DNA of 64,000 nucleotides from Accumulibacter sp. (lineage in GTDB: Bacteria > Pseudomonadota > Gammaproteobacteria > Burkholderiales > Rhodocyclaceae), in the NCBI RefSeq assembly GCF_029255285.1, contig NZ_JAPUVI010000088.1, forward strand, positions 1 to 64,000, in the 5' to 3' direction. The position numbers and the translations under genes are program-made. The notes under the pieces were generated by a model. That model saw nothing but the letters and a program-made list of their open reading frames with translations. It was not told the DNA's origin and made no database searches. Of this stretch, positions 21,801 through 29,842 are shown in pieces. Every line of letters begins with the position of its first letter. Position 1 is the stretch's first letter.

Positions 21801-22236
21801 CGACCGCAAGGAGCTGGTGGTGCCCAACAAGGAATTCATCACCGGCCGCCTGCTCAACTGGTCGCTGTCGGACCAGATTACCCGGGTCGTCGTCAGCGTC
21901 GGCGTCGCCTACGGTACCGACGTCGACCGGGCGCACGCCTTGATGCGCGAAGCGGCGGACGAGCATCCGCACATCCTTGCCGACCCGCCGCCGAGTCTGA
22001 GCTTCGACGCCTTTGGCGACAATTCGCTGATGCTGACCCTGCGTGCCTTCGTCGACGACCTCGATCATCGAAGTGTGACGATGACCGACCTGCACAAGGC
22101 GATCAATCGCAAGTTCGAGCAGGCCGGAGTCGTCATGGCTTTCCCGCAGCGCGATCTGCACTTCGATCCACGGTCGCCGCTGCGTGTCAGGCTCGAAGAC
22201 GCCAGACCGGCCAAGCCCGACACCGATACGCGCTAG
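18814..22236 (+). CDS. mscK: Large mechanosensitive channel, MscK/MscM (KefA) type
   Basis: 1140 aa. A signal peptide (about residues 1-30, ending DASAQA) leads to a long periplasmic coiled-coil region rich in Ala, Glu and Arg (about 35-490). Then come about eight membrane helices (about 500-880) and a C-terminal MscS core: pore helix WLVAALSVGIGFGLQEIVANFISG, beta domain RPVRVGDLITVGNTDGVVTKIRIRATTIRN, and PNKEFITGRLLNWSLSD. The length and order match E. coli MscK/YnaI-large relatives (about 1100 aa). Starts at 18805, 18814 and 18826 are all possible; 18814 keeps a weak GAG before it and a good signal peptide. A phospholipase D-type cardiolipin synthase follows. Confidence 0.9.
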   Translation: MPKAMSLHLPPILIAFTLWFVALAAGDASAQAGRRGLPPMLVTAEVLQAKIVEVESKPELDAKGRAALVALYRDALSNLKKIDAHTARAEAFAETVRTAPRETELVRQRTAALQSATPPPAPAAGIAGWQIERDLRREEADLAAVQALAADIERQLAYQENRPTAIRQALARAQEQQRAIAAALQSAAAADDSEMLAEARRWSLETRYVALSTLIQALDGELLSLPIKWELLGAERDEKTAKVERISQRVKDLKALSNAWRLDEARRAEGAAEEMRRTTADLDPTLLAFAERNVELARELSAATRPLETLEREQAQAIGMAERIRANHRREQAATEISALSAGLGPLLLAHRQALPDLKLYERRAGELAQRIAEVNVRRLRYLDEVARFADRSAAVAELAAGVAHAPPTSQPDIRQALIGQRQALLDQQLATDARYLDLLRKLRAAENEVLETARSYDSFLEKHLFWLDTQSRTQVADFLHLPAEIRLLLTPERWSHLAQAVERQVVAAPVFWLGVLLSLLLAWKQASLASAIEGTARQAGQPARDGFRHTLHALAWTLLKAAPFPLLLGATGWLLRAPESGSALAHAFGGGLIRVSLNAYVLLALREICLPGGLATAHLQWPEPVAHRLRVELGRLFWLFIPANLVGRLALDLNPASSGGVVARLALLLASVGIALFVYRIFHPARGVLTEQRRKSNAALFFRLQPIWFAALVAAPFVVLVSTFNGYVYPAVIMMNSLLMTFWLACGMVLLHGLAWRWLTLLRQRAGLRSAGQEGTGGAVPDSETATPGDSGDAPAAAYAELDLAAITEDSRELLGIFTTLLALAGLLAIWSAVFPALRILDDVTLWYGSATIDGEDRRLPITLADLGLALIYLLSMLTFARRLPAVLDVILLERFRLPSGSRYTVTTLTTYGIVAGGTLLTLNTLGAQWSQVQWLVAALSVGIGFGLQEIVANFISGLIILFERPVRVGDLITVGNTDGVVTKIRIRATTIRNADRKELVVPNKEFITGRLLNWSLSDQITRVVVSVGVAYGTDVDRAHALMREAADEHPHILADPPPSLSFDAFGDNSLMLTLRAFVDDLDHRSVTMTDLHKAINRKFEQAGVVMAFPQRDLHFDPRSPLRVRLEDARPAKPDTDTR

Positions 22237-22363
22237 TTGCCGAGCGGCGGAGAACGGCCGCTACCGACTTGCCGGTCGGCCGGGCATCGGTCGGGTTTTG
22301 GCGGCCGGCATTGTCCGGGCACGTCGTTGACCGGCCCGGCGTGGCAGTCTCATACTCCTGCGC

Positions 22364-23794
22364 ATGGATTTCAGCTTTTTTTCCTTGCTGCATGTGCTCG
22401 TCCTGCTGGCGGTTTCGCTCCGCGTTTTTTCGCGGCGTAGTTCGCATGGCACGGCACTCGCTTGGCTGCTGCTGATCGTCCTGCTGCCGGCAGTCGGCGT
22501 CCTGATCTATCTGCTGATCGGCGAACGCCGCCTCGGCAAGACCTGGATGCGAAGGGCGATTGCCTTGCAGCCGCAGATCCTGAGCTGGGCGCGGCGCATT
22601 CCCGCCGAGCATGTCGTTGCACCGAGCACCCTGACGACCGGTGCCGAAAGTATCAGCCGACTGGCCACGGGTTCGGTCGGTCTGCCGCTGATGGGTGGTC
22701 ATCGCCTGCAACTGCTGATCGACAGCGAGTCGAGCATGCGCACGCTGATTGCCGATATCGACGCTGCCCGCCGTTCGGTTCATCTGGAGTTCTACATCTG
22801 GAGCGCCGGCGGCTTTGTCGACGACCTCATCACGGCGCTGGTCGGTGCCGCCCGGCGTGGAGTCTCTTGCTGTGCTCTGATGGATTCCCTCGGCAGCCGG
22901 CCGTTTTTCAAGAGCGAGGCCTTCGTACGTCTGCAGGAAGCTGGCGTCAGCATCGTCGAAGTGCTGCCCGTCAATCCGCTGCGCGCGCTATTCGTACGCC
23001 TGGACCTGCGCGATCACCGCAAGATCGCCGTCATCGACCGCCGTATTGCTTACACCGGAAGCATGAACATCGCCGATCCGGAGTTCTTCAAGCGGGATGC
23101 CGGGGTTGGTGAGTGGGTCGACGCGATGGTCCGCGTCGAGGGGCCGGCGGCCTGGGTACTCGAAGCGGTCTCACTGTCGCTGACGGCTTTGCAGACCGGA
23201 GCCAACTTTGCCCCGCCGCCGCCGCCCAAACTGCCCAGCACCGGAAGCAGCCACGTCCAGATCTTTCCGTCGGGACCGCAGGCCGCCACACGGCACATCG
23301 AACAGCTTCTGCTGGCCGCCATTTACGCCGCGCGGCGCGAGATCGTCCTCACGACACCCTATTTCGTCCCTGGCGAGACACTGCTCACGGCATTGCGCTC
23401 GGCCGCCTTGCGCGGCGTTCGCGTCATCCTGATCGTGCCCGAGAAAGTGGATTCACTGTTTGTCCGCTACGCCAGCGATGCTTATAACGACGACCTATTG
23501 GCGGTTGGCATCACGATCCTGCATTTTCACGGCGGCCTGTTGCACACCAAAAGCATGGTGGTGGATGAGGAAATCACCATATTCGGAACGGTCAACCTCG
23601 ATCTGCGCAGTTTCGAGCTAAATTTCGAGGTGTCGCTGATCGCCTACGACCGGACGTTTGCGGCCACCACGCGGAAACTGCAGCGCGCGTACGAAGCGCG
23701 GTCGCGGCCGCTGCATCTGGCACAGTGGCGCGCTCGGCCGAAGTGGCGGCGATTGCTCGAAAACGCGGTGCAGGTCATGGGGCCGCTGCTCTGA
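22364..23794 (+). CDS. cls: Cardiolipin synthase, ClsA type
   Basis: 476 aa. It condenses two phosphatidylglycerol molecules to cardiolipin in the inner membrane. The N-terminus holds two membrane helices (about 3-20 and 30-50) of the PLDc_N type. Two HKD motifs follow: HRKIAVIDRRIAYTGSMN near residue 219 and HTKSMVVDEEITIFGTVNLD near 391. The length is standard for ClsA (about 480). It is 127 bases after mscK on the same strand. It is distinct from the ClsB-type gene at 7980, so the cell has at least two cardiolipin synthases. Confidence 0.92.
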   Translation: MDFSFFSLLHVLVLLAVSLRVFSRRSSHGTALAWLLLIVLLPAVGVLIYLLIGERRLGKTWMRRAIALQPQILSWARRIPAEHVVAPSTLTTGAESISRLATGSVGLPLMGGHRLQLLIDSESSMRTLIADIDAARRSVHLEFYIWSAGGFVDDLITALVGAARRGVSCCALMDSLGSRPFFKSEAFVRLQEAGVSIVEVLPVNPLRALFVRLDLRDHRKIAVIDRRIAYTGSMNIADPEFFKRDAGVGEWVDAMVRVEGPAAWVLEAVSLSLTALQTGANFAPPPPPKLPSTGSSHVQIFPSGPQAATRHIEQLLLAAIYAARREIVLTTPYFVPGETLLTALRSAALRGVRVILIVPEKVDSLFVRYASDAYNDDLLAVGITILHFHGGLLHTKSMVVDEEITIFGTVNLDLRSFELNFEVSLIAYDRTFAATTRKLQRAYEARSRPLHLAQWRARPKWRRLLENAVQVMGPLL

Positions 23795-24013
23795 ACTCTC
23801 CGGCCAGGCGAACCCGGCTCGCCAGGGCGAAGGGCCGACCGGTAGGCGGCGGGTTTCCAGCGCAACGCTCGGTCGTCACCGCTTCTTGCGACGCGGCTCG
23901 CTACCCTCGTGCCGGCTATCGATTGACGCGGAAAAAGCGTTGGAGTACAAACGTCTTCGGTCTCGACTCGGGCCGATACCGGCGAGCGGGCGAATACAAC
24001 AAGGAGAAGCAAG

Positions 24014-24268
24014 ATGAAAACCCTCGTCATGTCCTTCGGAAGCGCTTTACTGGCCATGGCCGCCGCGACGGATGTCGAAGCGGTCACGTGCGCCAACGGC
24101 GTCTATCGTGCCGGCTGCGCCGGCCCGAACGGCGCTGTCGTGGCGCGCAAACCGGTGGCGGTCGTTGCGCCACCGCCCCCCAAGGCCGTGGTCGTCGCTC
24201 CGGCGCCGCGGCCCGTGGTCGTCGCCCCCGCTTGTCGTTACGTCAATGGGGTGCGCGTCTGTCGTTGA
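24014..24268 (+). CDS. Small exported Pro/Val-rich protein
   Basis: 84 aa. Signal peptide MKTLVMSFGSALLAMAAATDVEA, then four Cys in a short mature part (VTCANGVYRAGCAGPNG ... ACRYVNGVRVCR) around a Pro/Val/Ala linker (PPPPKAVVVAPAPRPVVVAP). An AAGGAGAAG ribosome-binding site precedes the ATG by 6 bases. The paired Cys-containing ends suggest disulfides in the periplasm or outside. I do not recognise the family. The 218 bases between cls and this gene hold no other feature. Confidence 0.7.
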   Translation: MKTLVMSFGSALLAMAAATDVEAVTCANGVYRAGCAGPNGAVVARKPVAVVAPPPPKAVVVAPAPRPVVVAPACRYVNGVRVCR

Positions 24269-24353
24269 CTTTGACGGCAGGGCCGCGCTAGACGCCGACC
24301 GGCAAACACTGTCGAGCAGGAAAATGGGCCAATCTTTTCAGGGAGAATTCGTC

Positions 24354-24821
24354 ATGTCTTTGCAGGGAAAACTCGTCATGTTCCGGCAGACCGCAGCCTA
24401 CCTGTCGGCCGGCGTACTGGCCGCCAGTCTTGGCGCTTGCGCCGTGCCCGGGCCGCAACCCGGTGAAATCGAGATACGCACCGGGGTCATCGAACAGATC
24501 ACCCGGGTTCAGCTACCGAGCAATCATCACGCCGGCGTCGGTGCCGTCGTCGGTGGTCTCGCCGGTCTCGGCATCGGCAGCTTGATCGGTGGCGGTACCG
24601 GGCGCGATGTCGCGATGGTGGCGGGCGCTATCGGCGGCGCCGTCGCCGGCAACGAAATCGAGAAGAGGTACGATCAACCGGTGCCAGGGCAGCAGGTCAT
24701 CGTCCGTACCGGCAACGGCGTTCTGGTGTCGATCACGCAGCCGCTCAATCCGAATCTGTTCCAGGGCCAGCGGGTGTATATCGAAGGCTACGGCGAAGGC
24801 GCACGCGTCGTGTCGCGCTAG
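24354..24821 (+). CDS. Glycine-zipper outer-membrane lipoprotein (SlyB/Pcp-like)
   Basis: 155 aa from 24354, or 147 from 24378. From the second start, MFRQTAAYLSAGVLAASLGAC is a lipoprotein signal ending in a lipobox Cys. A glycine-zipper segment follows (AGVGAVVGGLAGLGIGSLIGGGTGRD...AGAIGGAVAGNEIEKRYD), then a small beta domain (QVIVRTGNGVLVSITQPLNPNLFQGQRVYIEG) as in SlyB/Pcp proteins, which stabilise the outer membrane. Both starts have their own AGGGA site because about 24 bases around the start are duplicated. The second start gives a better signal peptide. Confidence 0.85.
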   Translation: MSLQGKLVMFRQTAAYLSAGVLAASLGACAVPGPQPGEIEIRTGVIEQITRVQLPSNHHAGVGAVVGGLAGLGIGSLIGGGTGRDVAMVAGAIGGAVAGNEIEKRYDQPVPGQQVIVRTGNGVLVSITQPLNPNLFQGQRVYIEGYGEGARVVSR

Positions 24822-24826
24822 CCGCC

Positions 24827-25207
24827 ATGACCCTTGCGACGATCGGCGAGGACGCGGCCGCCGCTTCACCAGGCGCCACCCTGTGGTGTCTGATAGGTTT
24901 GGCTGTCGCCGCGTGCGCACCCGATGCCTGGCGCGCCGACACACCCTATGAAGCGGCGCTCGACCGGGTGCAGCGGCAGTGCGGCAGTGAACGCCTGGGC
25001 GGCCGAGGCGTCGGCGCGGACCTGATTCAGGATCCTTATTTTCTGGATTTGAGCTCGCGTTTCTACCATGGCGAAATCAGCCGCGGCGACTACAGCGCAG
25101 CCCTTTCCGGATCCTATGGCGCGCCTGCCGACTCGCCGGGAGTCCTTTGTCTGGTGCGGGCCATGACGCAGCGCGACTTGCCTTCGCCATCGCATGGGGT
25201 GGATTGA
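24827..25207 (+). CDS. Putative small lipoprotein, unknown function
   Basis: 126 aa, starting five bases after the glycine-zipper lipoprotein stops. Residues 17-30 (GATLWCLIGLAVAAC) form a hydrophobic stretch ending in a lipobox-like AVAAC, after an unusually long N-region of 16 residues. The mature part (YEAALDRVQRQCGSERLGG...DPYFLDLSSRFYHGEISRGDYSAAL) is helical and has no motif I recognise. The 3' end overlaps the next gene by 14 bases. The tight spacing suggests an operon with its neighbours. Confidence 0.6.
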   Translation: MTLATIGEDAAAASPGATLWCLIGLAVAACAPDAWRADTPYEAALDRVQRQCGSERLGGRGVGADLIQDPYFLDLSSRFYHGEISRGDYSAALSGSYGAPADSPGVLCLVRAMTQRDLPSPSHGVD

Positions 25208-25829
25208 CCGCTTGGCGAGCGGCCGGGAACGCTCTGGCCGCGCAGCGCTTTCGACCGGACAGGTGGGGGGACGCTCAGCCGTCTCGGCGCTTTGCCGCCG
25301 TCTGGCCGCCTGGCCGTTGCTGGCGCTGCCACTGGTCGCCGCGGCTTGCGCGCCACAGATCGACGAACAGCCAGGGGCCGATACGGCGTCCTTCCGTCCG
25401 CACAGCGACGCCTTCCTGCGCTGCGAAGTCAGCGAATCGACCTATCGGGAAGTGATCGGCCGCTGGTTGCGCGCGCGACCGGCCGACGCCCCGCCGTTGC
25501 GCGGCCTGTCGCTCGGGCGAGCCTTCCACTTCCCCTGGATCTCGCGCCACCTCGCCGAGTCGGCACTGAGGGATGGCCAATGGGATGCGCGTCGAGGCCG
25601 GCCGCGCCACGCTGGGGAAAACCGATGGGTGGCGTCGACGCTGTCGGAGCCCGACTTCCTGGTGCGCCTGGCGATTCCTTTCGCCGGCAGTCCCTACGCG
25701 CCGGTCGGCGTGTCGGTCGAGAAAGTCCTGGTCGGCAAAGCGCAGGAGGTCGCACCCGACCTTGCGGCGGGACAGCGGCGGCTGCCGTTCGACGCCCAGA
25801 TCTGGCTCACTATCGACAGCCGACGATGA
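25194..25829 (+). CDS. Putative exported lipoprotein, unknown function
   Basis: 211 aa from the first ATG; a GTG at 25263 is also possible and would give a shorter N-region. A hydrophobic stretch AAWPLLALPLVAAAC ends in a lipobox (Cys52 from the first start). The mature part includes HSDAFLRCEVSESTYREVIGRWL, GRAFHFPWISRHLAESAL and SPYAPVGVSVEKVLVGKAQEV. I do not recognise a family. It overlaps the preceding small lipoprotein by 14 bases and is followed after 136 bases by the YihY/BrkB gene. Confidence 0.6.
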   Translation: MGWIDRLASGRERSGRAALSTGQVGGRSAVSALCRRLAAWPLLALPLVAAACAPQIDEQPGADTASFRPHSDAFLRCEVSESTYREVIGRWLRARPADAPPLRGLSLGRAFHFPWISRHLAESALRDGQWDARRGRPRHAGENRWVASTLSEPDFLVRLAIPFAGSPYAPVGVSVEKVLVGKAQEVAPDLAAGQRRLPFDAQIWLTIDSRR

Positions 25830-25965
25830 CCGTCGGGAACGATCCCGGGCGGGCGGTGGCCAAGCGCTTGACGCCGGCCGCTGGCGCCCGATCCACGTTC
25901 GGCCGTCAAGCGGCAGGAAGGCTTGCGCTCGGCCGCAGTTGGCGGCAGCGGAAGGACGGAGCGCG

Positions 25966-27315
25966 GTGAAGTGGACTCCGGCGTACCTGCTGGATCGCCT
26001 CGATATCGTCGTGTGGGGCGGTTCGCCGGAGGCGCTGCCGGCCGGCCGGCGGCACGGCTTGCGGCTGCTGCGCCTGGCCATGGTCCTGTTCCGGGATTTG
26101 GCCTATGGACAGCTCACGCTGTGGGCGATGAGCCTGGTCTATACCACGCTGCTTTCCTTCGTTCCTCTGCTCGCCTTGAGTTTTTCGGTGCTCAAGGCCT
26201 TTGGCGTCCATAACCAGATCGAACCGACACTGGCCCGGCTGCTCGCGCCGCTCGGCGCGAACGCCGACGAGATCAGTCCGCGCGTCATCCAGTTCGTCGA
26301 CAACACCAACGTCGGCGTGCTCGGCTCGGCCGGTCTGGCGTTATTGCTCTACACGGTGGTTTCGCTGGTGCAGAAGATCGAGGAGTCGTTCAACGCCATC
26401 TGGCACATCGCTACCCCACGCAGCATCGCCGAACGCTTCAGCCTCTACCTGAGCGCGCTGCTGGTCGGACCGATACTGATCTTCGCCGCGGTCGGCATCA
26501 CGGCCGCTACCCTGGACATGGCCGGCGTGCGCGAGTTTCTGGCGCTCGAACCCATCGGCTGGATGGCCGCGCTGATCGGGCGGCTGGTGCCTTATCTGAT
26601 CGCCATCGGCACCTTCACGGCGATCTACATGGCCGTTCCCAAGACCCGTGTGGACATCGGCCCGGCGCTCGCCGGCGGCTTGGTCGGCGGGCTCCTGTGG
26701 CAGATTTCGGGTTGGGCCTTCGCCGCCTTCGTCGCTTCGTCGAGCCAGTACTCGGCGATCTACTCGGGCTTCGCGGTGGTCATCCTGTTCATGTTCTGGC
26801 TTTACCTGAGCTGGTTGATCCTGCTCATCGGAGCCAGCGTCGCCTTCTACCGGCAACACCCGGAGTCGGTCGTGGCCACCGGCGGCGAGCCGCGGCTCAG
26901 TAACCGCATGCGCGAGCGCCTGGCCCTGGCGATCATGAGTGCGGTCGGCGCGCACTACCTGGCGGGGCGTCCGCCATGGACGCTGGCGCAACTCTGCCAG
27001 CTTCTGCGGGTGCCCAAACACGCCGTCGAAACGATGCTCGCCGCCTTGCAGAGTGGCGGCCTGCTGGTGCAGAGCAAGGACGATGCGGGGGGCTATCTGC
27101 CGGCCCGCGACCTCGGTGCGATTTCGCTCAAACAGTTGCTGGACCTCGTCCGCTCGGCCGGCGAAAGCCGCTTTCTCGCCCCGGCCGGTCTGCCGGTCCC
27201 GGAGCGTGTCGAGCAGATCCTGCAAGGAATCGACGACTCGCTTGGCGCGGCTTTCGAAGGGATCAGCGTACTCGATCTGGCCGCCGAGGCGTCCGCTGCC
27301 CGACCCGCGGCGTGA
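25966..27315 (+). CDS. YihY/BrkB family inner-membrane protein with C-terminal winged helix
   Basis: 449 aa, GTG start with GGA-rich sequence just before it. The first about 300 residues have six membrane helices and BrkB-family features (LWAMSLVYTTLLSFVPLLALSFSVLKAFG; WLYLSWLILLIGASVAFYRQHPE). These proteins were once called ribonuclease BN, but that assignment was withdrawn; the function is unknown and may be transport. Residues about 310-370 (WTLAQLCQLLRVPKHAVETMLAALQSGGLLV) look like a winged-helix domain, an extension found in a subset of betaproteobacterial members. It ends four bases before the convergent C13 peptidase gene. Confidence 0.88.
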   Translation: MKWTPAYLLDRLDIVVWGGSPEALPAGRRHGLRLLRLAMVLFRDLAYGQLTLWAMSLVYTTLLSFVPLLALSFSVLKAFGVHNQIEPTLARLLAPLGANADEISPRVIQFVDNTNVGVLGSAGLALLLYTVVSLVQKIEESFNAIWHIATPRSIAERFSLYLSALLVGPILIFAAVGITAATLDMAGVREFLALEPIGWMAALIGRLVPYLIAIGTFTAIYMAVPKTRVDIGPALAGGLVGGLLWQISGWAFAAFVASSSQYSAIYSGFAVVILFMFWLYLSWLILLIGASVAFYRQHPESVVATGGEPRLSNRMRERLALAIMSAVGAHYLAGRPPWTLAQLCQLLRVPKHAVETMLAALQSGGLLVQSKDDAGGYLPARDLGAISLKQLLDLVRSAGESRFLAPAGLPVPERVEQILQGIDDSLGAAFEGISVLDLAAEASAARPAA

Positions 27316-27319
27316 AGTC

Positions 27320-29842
27320 TCAGGGAGGCGCCTGGCCAGCCATGGCGGGAACCTCGCGCTTTTCCGTTTCCCGCCGATACCGCTCGAGGATGCGCGCCTG
27401 CTCGGCCTGCAGGCGATGCCAGGCCTGCGCCAGCAGAGGCGTTCGCGTCTGGCCGATGCGCTGCGGTGCCTCACGCGCCACTTCGTTCTGTGCCGCCACC
27501 CAGCGCCGTCCTGCCGGCGTCCGGAACAGTTTCAAGGCGGCGTCCATGTCGCGCTCGGCCAGTTTTTCCCGCCACAGGTCGCGGTACACCTCACGTAAGG
27601 ACGCTTCGCTGTGCACGCTGGCGCACAGCCCTTCGGCGTAGCGCTCGTAGGCCGCGACCAGCTCGACCCAATGCGGCGAGTCCGGGCCGAGTCCGCCGAA
27701 GTAGTCGGGTTGCGACTTGATCAGTTGCCCTGGCGAAACCAGACTCATCTCGTGCAGGCATTGGCGGCCCAACTGCCGGGCCTGATCGGGAACGGCCAGC
27801 AGGCTGAGCAACTCGTCGTACTTGCCGCCGGCCATGGCCGGCGGCTTGGCCTGCGCCGCCGCCGGCTGGGCTGATGCGCTCTGCCGTGCCAGGGCAAAGG
27901 CCGCGAGCGGGTGCCGGATGGCTTCGCCAACGAAGAGGCGTGGATTCGATTCCGGGAAATCTTCTCGGATCTCGCGCGCGGCGATGGCCGGCCTCGCTCT
28001 TTCGAAGGCTTCGACGAACGAATAGGTCTGGCGCAACGCCTGGTCGAAATAGGCTTTGCCGAAATAGGTGAAATCGGCCTCGTTGCTGCAGCCGAAGGAG
28101 TTCCTGTCGGCTGCGGCCGCGGTGATCACCAGCGTGTTGTCGTCCTGCAGGGCGTCGACGAAGCCGCCCGCATAGCAGGCCGAGATAACCACGACGCGGC
28201 GCTTGATCCCCGATTCGTCGAGCAGTTCGCGCAGGCGTCGGGGATCGAGGGTGTTGAAACGCATGGGCCAGAAATCGAGCACGAACTTGTGATCCGGCGA
28301 GCCGTGCGAGGTGAGGAAAAGGAACAGGATGTCCTCGTCGGGATTCATGATCGCGCCGATCCGCCGCAGCGTCAGACCCAGGCTGGTGACACTGGCGATC
28401 GGCGATTCGGCGACGCTCTGCGGATTGTTGATCAGCAGCACCGAACGTCCCTCGGTGGCGAAGCGTTCGCGGAACAGCTCGGCCACCGAGCGAACTTCCT
28501 TCATGAAGACGTCCTGCCGGGAATAACCCGCCGCGCCGACGAAATACAGATCGGTGACCCCCGGCCGCCCTGGCTGGAGGGCGGCAAGTTTGCGTTCGAG
28601 CAGTCGTGGTTGCAGATAGAAAGTGTCTTCGGCGACCAGCGACAGATATTTCCGCTCGAAGTCGCCGCTCGCCTCCTCGTCGTGCGCCTCGATCCACAGC
28701 GAACGCTCGTGGTATACGACGCTTGGCGGCACACCGAGGAGCAATCCGGCCGCGGCGGCGATCGCCAGGCGGCGGCTGGCGTGCGGCCTGAGAAAACGGA
28801 TCGCCGCACCGGCAAAGGCCAGAGCCACCCACCATGGCGGCAGGTAATGAATGGCCGGGCGCCATTCCCTGGGCAGAAAATCGATCGCTTCACCGGTCGC
28901 GTGGAAAAGGAGCAGATAGAGCGCCTCGACTGCCACCTGCACGGCGGCGAGCATGGTCAGCAGCGCCAGCGTCCGCCGCTGACGTCCGGCCAGGCAGGCG
29001 ACACCCCAGGCGGCGACGAGCATCATCGGCACGTGGAACAAGGCGCCGGGCAATCCTTCCTCGGAAAACACTCCGCGCGAGCCGACACGCAGCAGCGCCT
29101 CGACGACCGGCAGGGCGACGCCGAGCGCCGTCAGGGCGATGAACTGCGACCACGACGCCGACGGACGGCGCGACGGCAAGGGAAGGAACACGGCCAGACG
29201 CAGCCCCAAGCGCAGATGCCGGAGGAAAGCGTGCCACGCGCCAGGCCTGCCGCTTGACCCGCCGCCGGCCACGGCCGGGTCGCGCGGCGCGTTGCTGGGC
29301 TTCTCGGTTGGCACCGGCGCGCTGGCGATTCGTTCCCGCAGCCGCGCCAGGAAATCGGCCAACTCGGCAGGCGACGCGAAGGCGCTTTCCGGGACCGGGA
29401 TGAAGCTGACCTCGTCGAGGTAGATCAGGACATGCCCACAGGCGGTTTCGAGCGAGCGGATCGCCGGCCAGGCAACGAAGCTCGTGCCGTCGGCGCTTGC
29501 CCAGTGCAGGCCGTCGTCCTTGGTTTCCAGGACACGTGGCCCGCGGACGAGACAGCTTCCTTCGGCGAGGCGGCGCAAGATGCCATTCTGAAAGCCTAGC
29601 TGCTGAACGCCAAGCAGAACGATCCCGCCAAGCAGCGCCGGAGCCAGCCACTTCCCATCGCCGCCGCTCAGCCAGGCTTCGCTGAGCAGCCAACCGATGG
29701 CCGCACAGACCAGTATCACGGTCACCTGATGTGCTGCCCGCTGTGTCCATGACGATCGCTGGCGCATCAGGCGCTGCTGGTTGAATTTCAAGAGCGCCGC
29801 ATACTGATCGGCGCCGAGTTGGTAGGCTAGGGTGGTCGGCAT
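27320..29842 (-). CDS. Membrane-anchored C13 (legumain-like) peptidase
   Basis: 840 aa. The N-terminal part (about 1-180) resembles a YcxB-like domain, with two membrane helices (about 38-75). A further five or six helices lie at about 230-400. A peptidase C13-type caspase/legumain fold follows at about 440-670: the catalytic His is in LTSHGSPDH (His513) and the catalytic Cys in ISACYAGG (Cys556), and ASVT/NNP and DEDILFLF strands precede them. The C-terminal 170 residues are helical with a DUF2059-like look (LREVYRDLWREKLAERDMDAALKLFRTPAGRRWVAAQNE). A cytoplasmic or periplasmic asparaginyl-type protease held at the membrane is likely. The substrate is unknown. The start at 29842 avoids an Arg-rich, noncoding-looking upstream extension. 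Confidence 0.85.
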   Translation of the reverse strand: MPTTLAYQLGADQYAALLKFNQQRLMRQRSSWTQRAAHQVTVILVCAAIGWLLSEAWLSGGDGKWLAPALLGGIVLLGVQQLGFQNGILRRLAEGSCLVRGPRVLETKDDGLHWASADGTSFVAWPAIRSLETACGHVLIYLDEVSFIPVPESAFASPAELADFLARLRERIASAPVPTEKPSNAPRDPAVAGGGSSGRPGAWHAFLRHLRLGLRLAVFLPLPSRRPSASWSQFIALTALGVALPVVEALLRVGSRGVFSEEGLPGALFHVPMMLVAAWGVACLAGRQRRTLALLTMLAAVQVAVEALYLLLFHATGEAIDFLPREWRPAIHYLPPWWVALAFAGAAIRFLRPHASRRLAIAAAAGLLLGVPPSVVYHERSLWIEAHDEEASGDFERKYLSLVAEDTFYLQPRLLERKLAALQPGRPGVTDLYFVGAAGYSRQDVFMKEVRSVAELFRERFATEGRSVLLINNPQSVAESPIASVTSLGLTLRRIGAIMNPDEDILFLFLTSHGSPDHKFVLDFWPMRFNTLDPRRLRELLDESGIKRRVVVISACYAGGFVDALQDDNTLVITAAAADRNSFGCSNEADFTYFGKAYFDQALRQTYSFVEAFERARPAIAAREIREDFPESNPRLFVGEAIRHPLAAFALARQSASAQPAAAQAKPPAMAGGKYDELLSLLAVPDQARQLGRQCLHEMSLVSPGQLIKSQPDYFGGLGPDSPHWVELVAAYERYAEGLCASVHSEASLREVYRDLWREKLAERDMDAALKLFRTPAGRRWVAAQNEVAREAPQRIGQTRTPLLAQAWHRLQAEQARILERYRRETEKREVPAMAGQAPP

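Noticed and set aside
20299..22161. Long minus-strand frame opposite mscK
   Set aside because: Same composition bias, no family features; the plus strand encodes a clear mechanosensitive channel.
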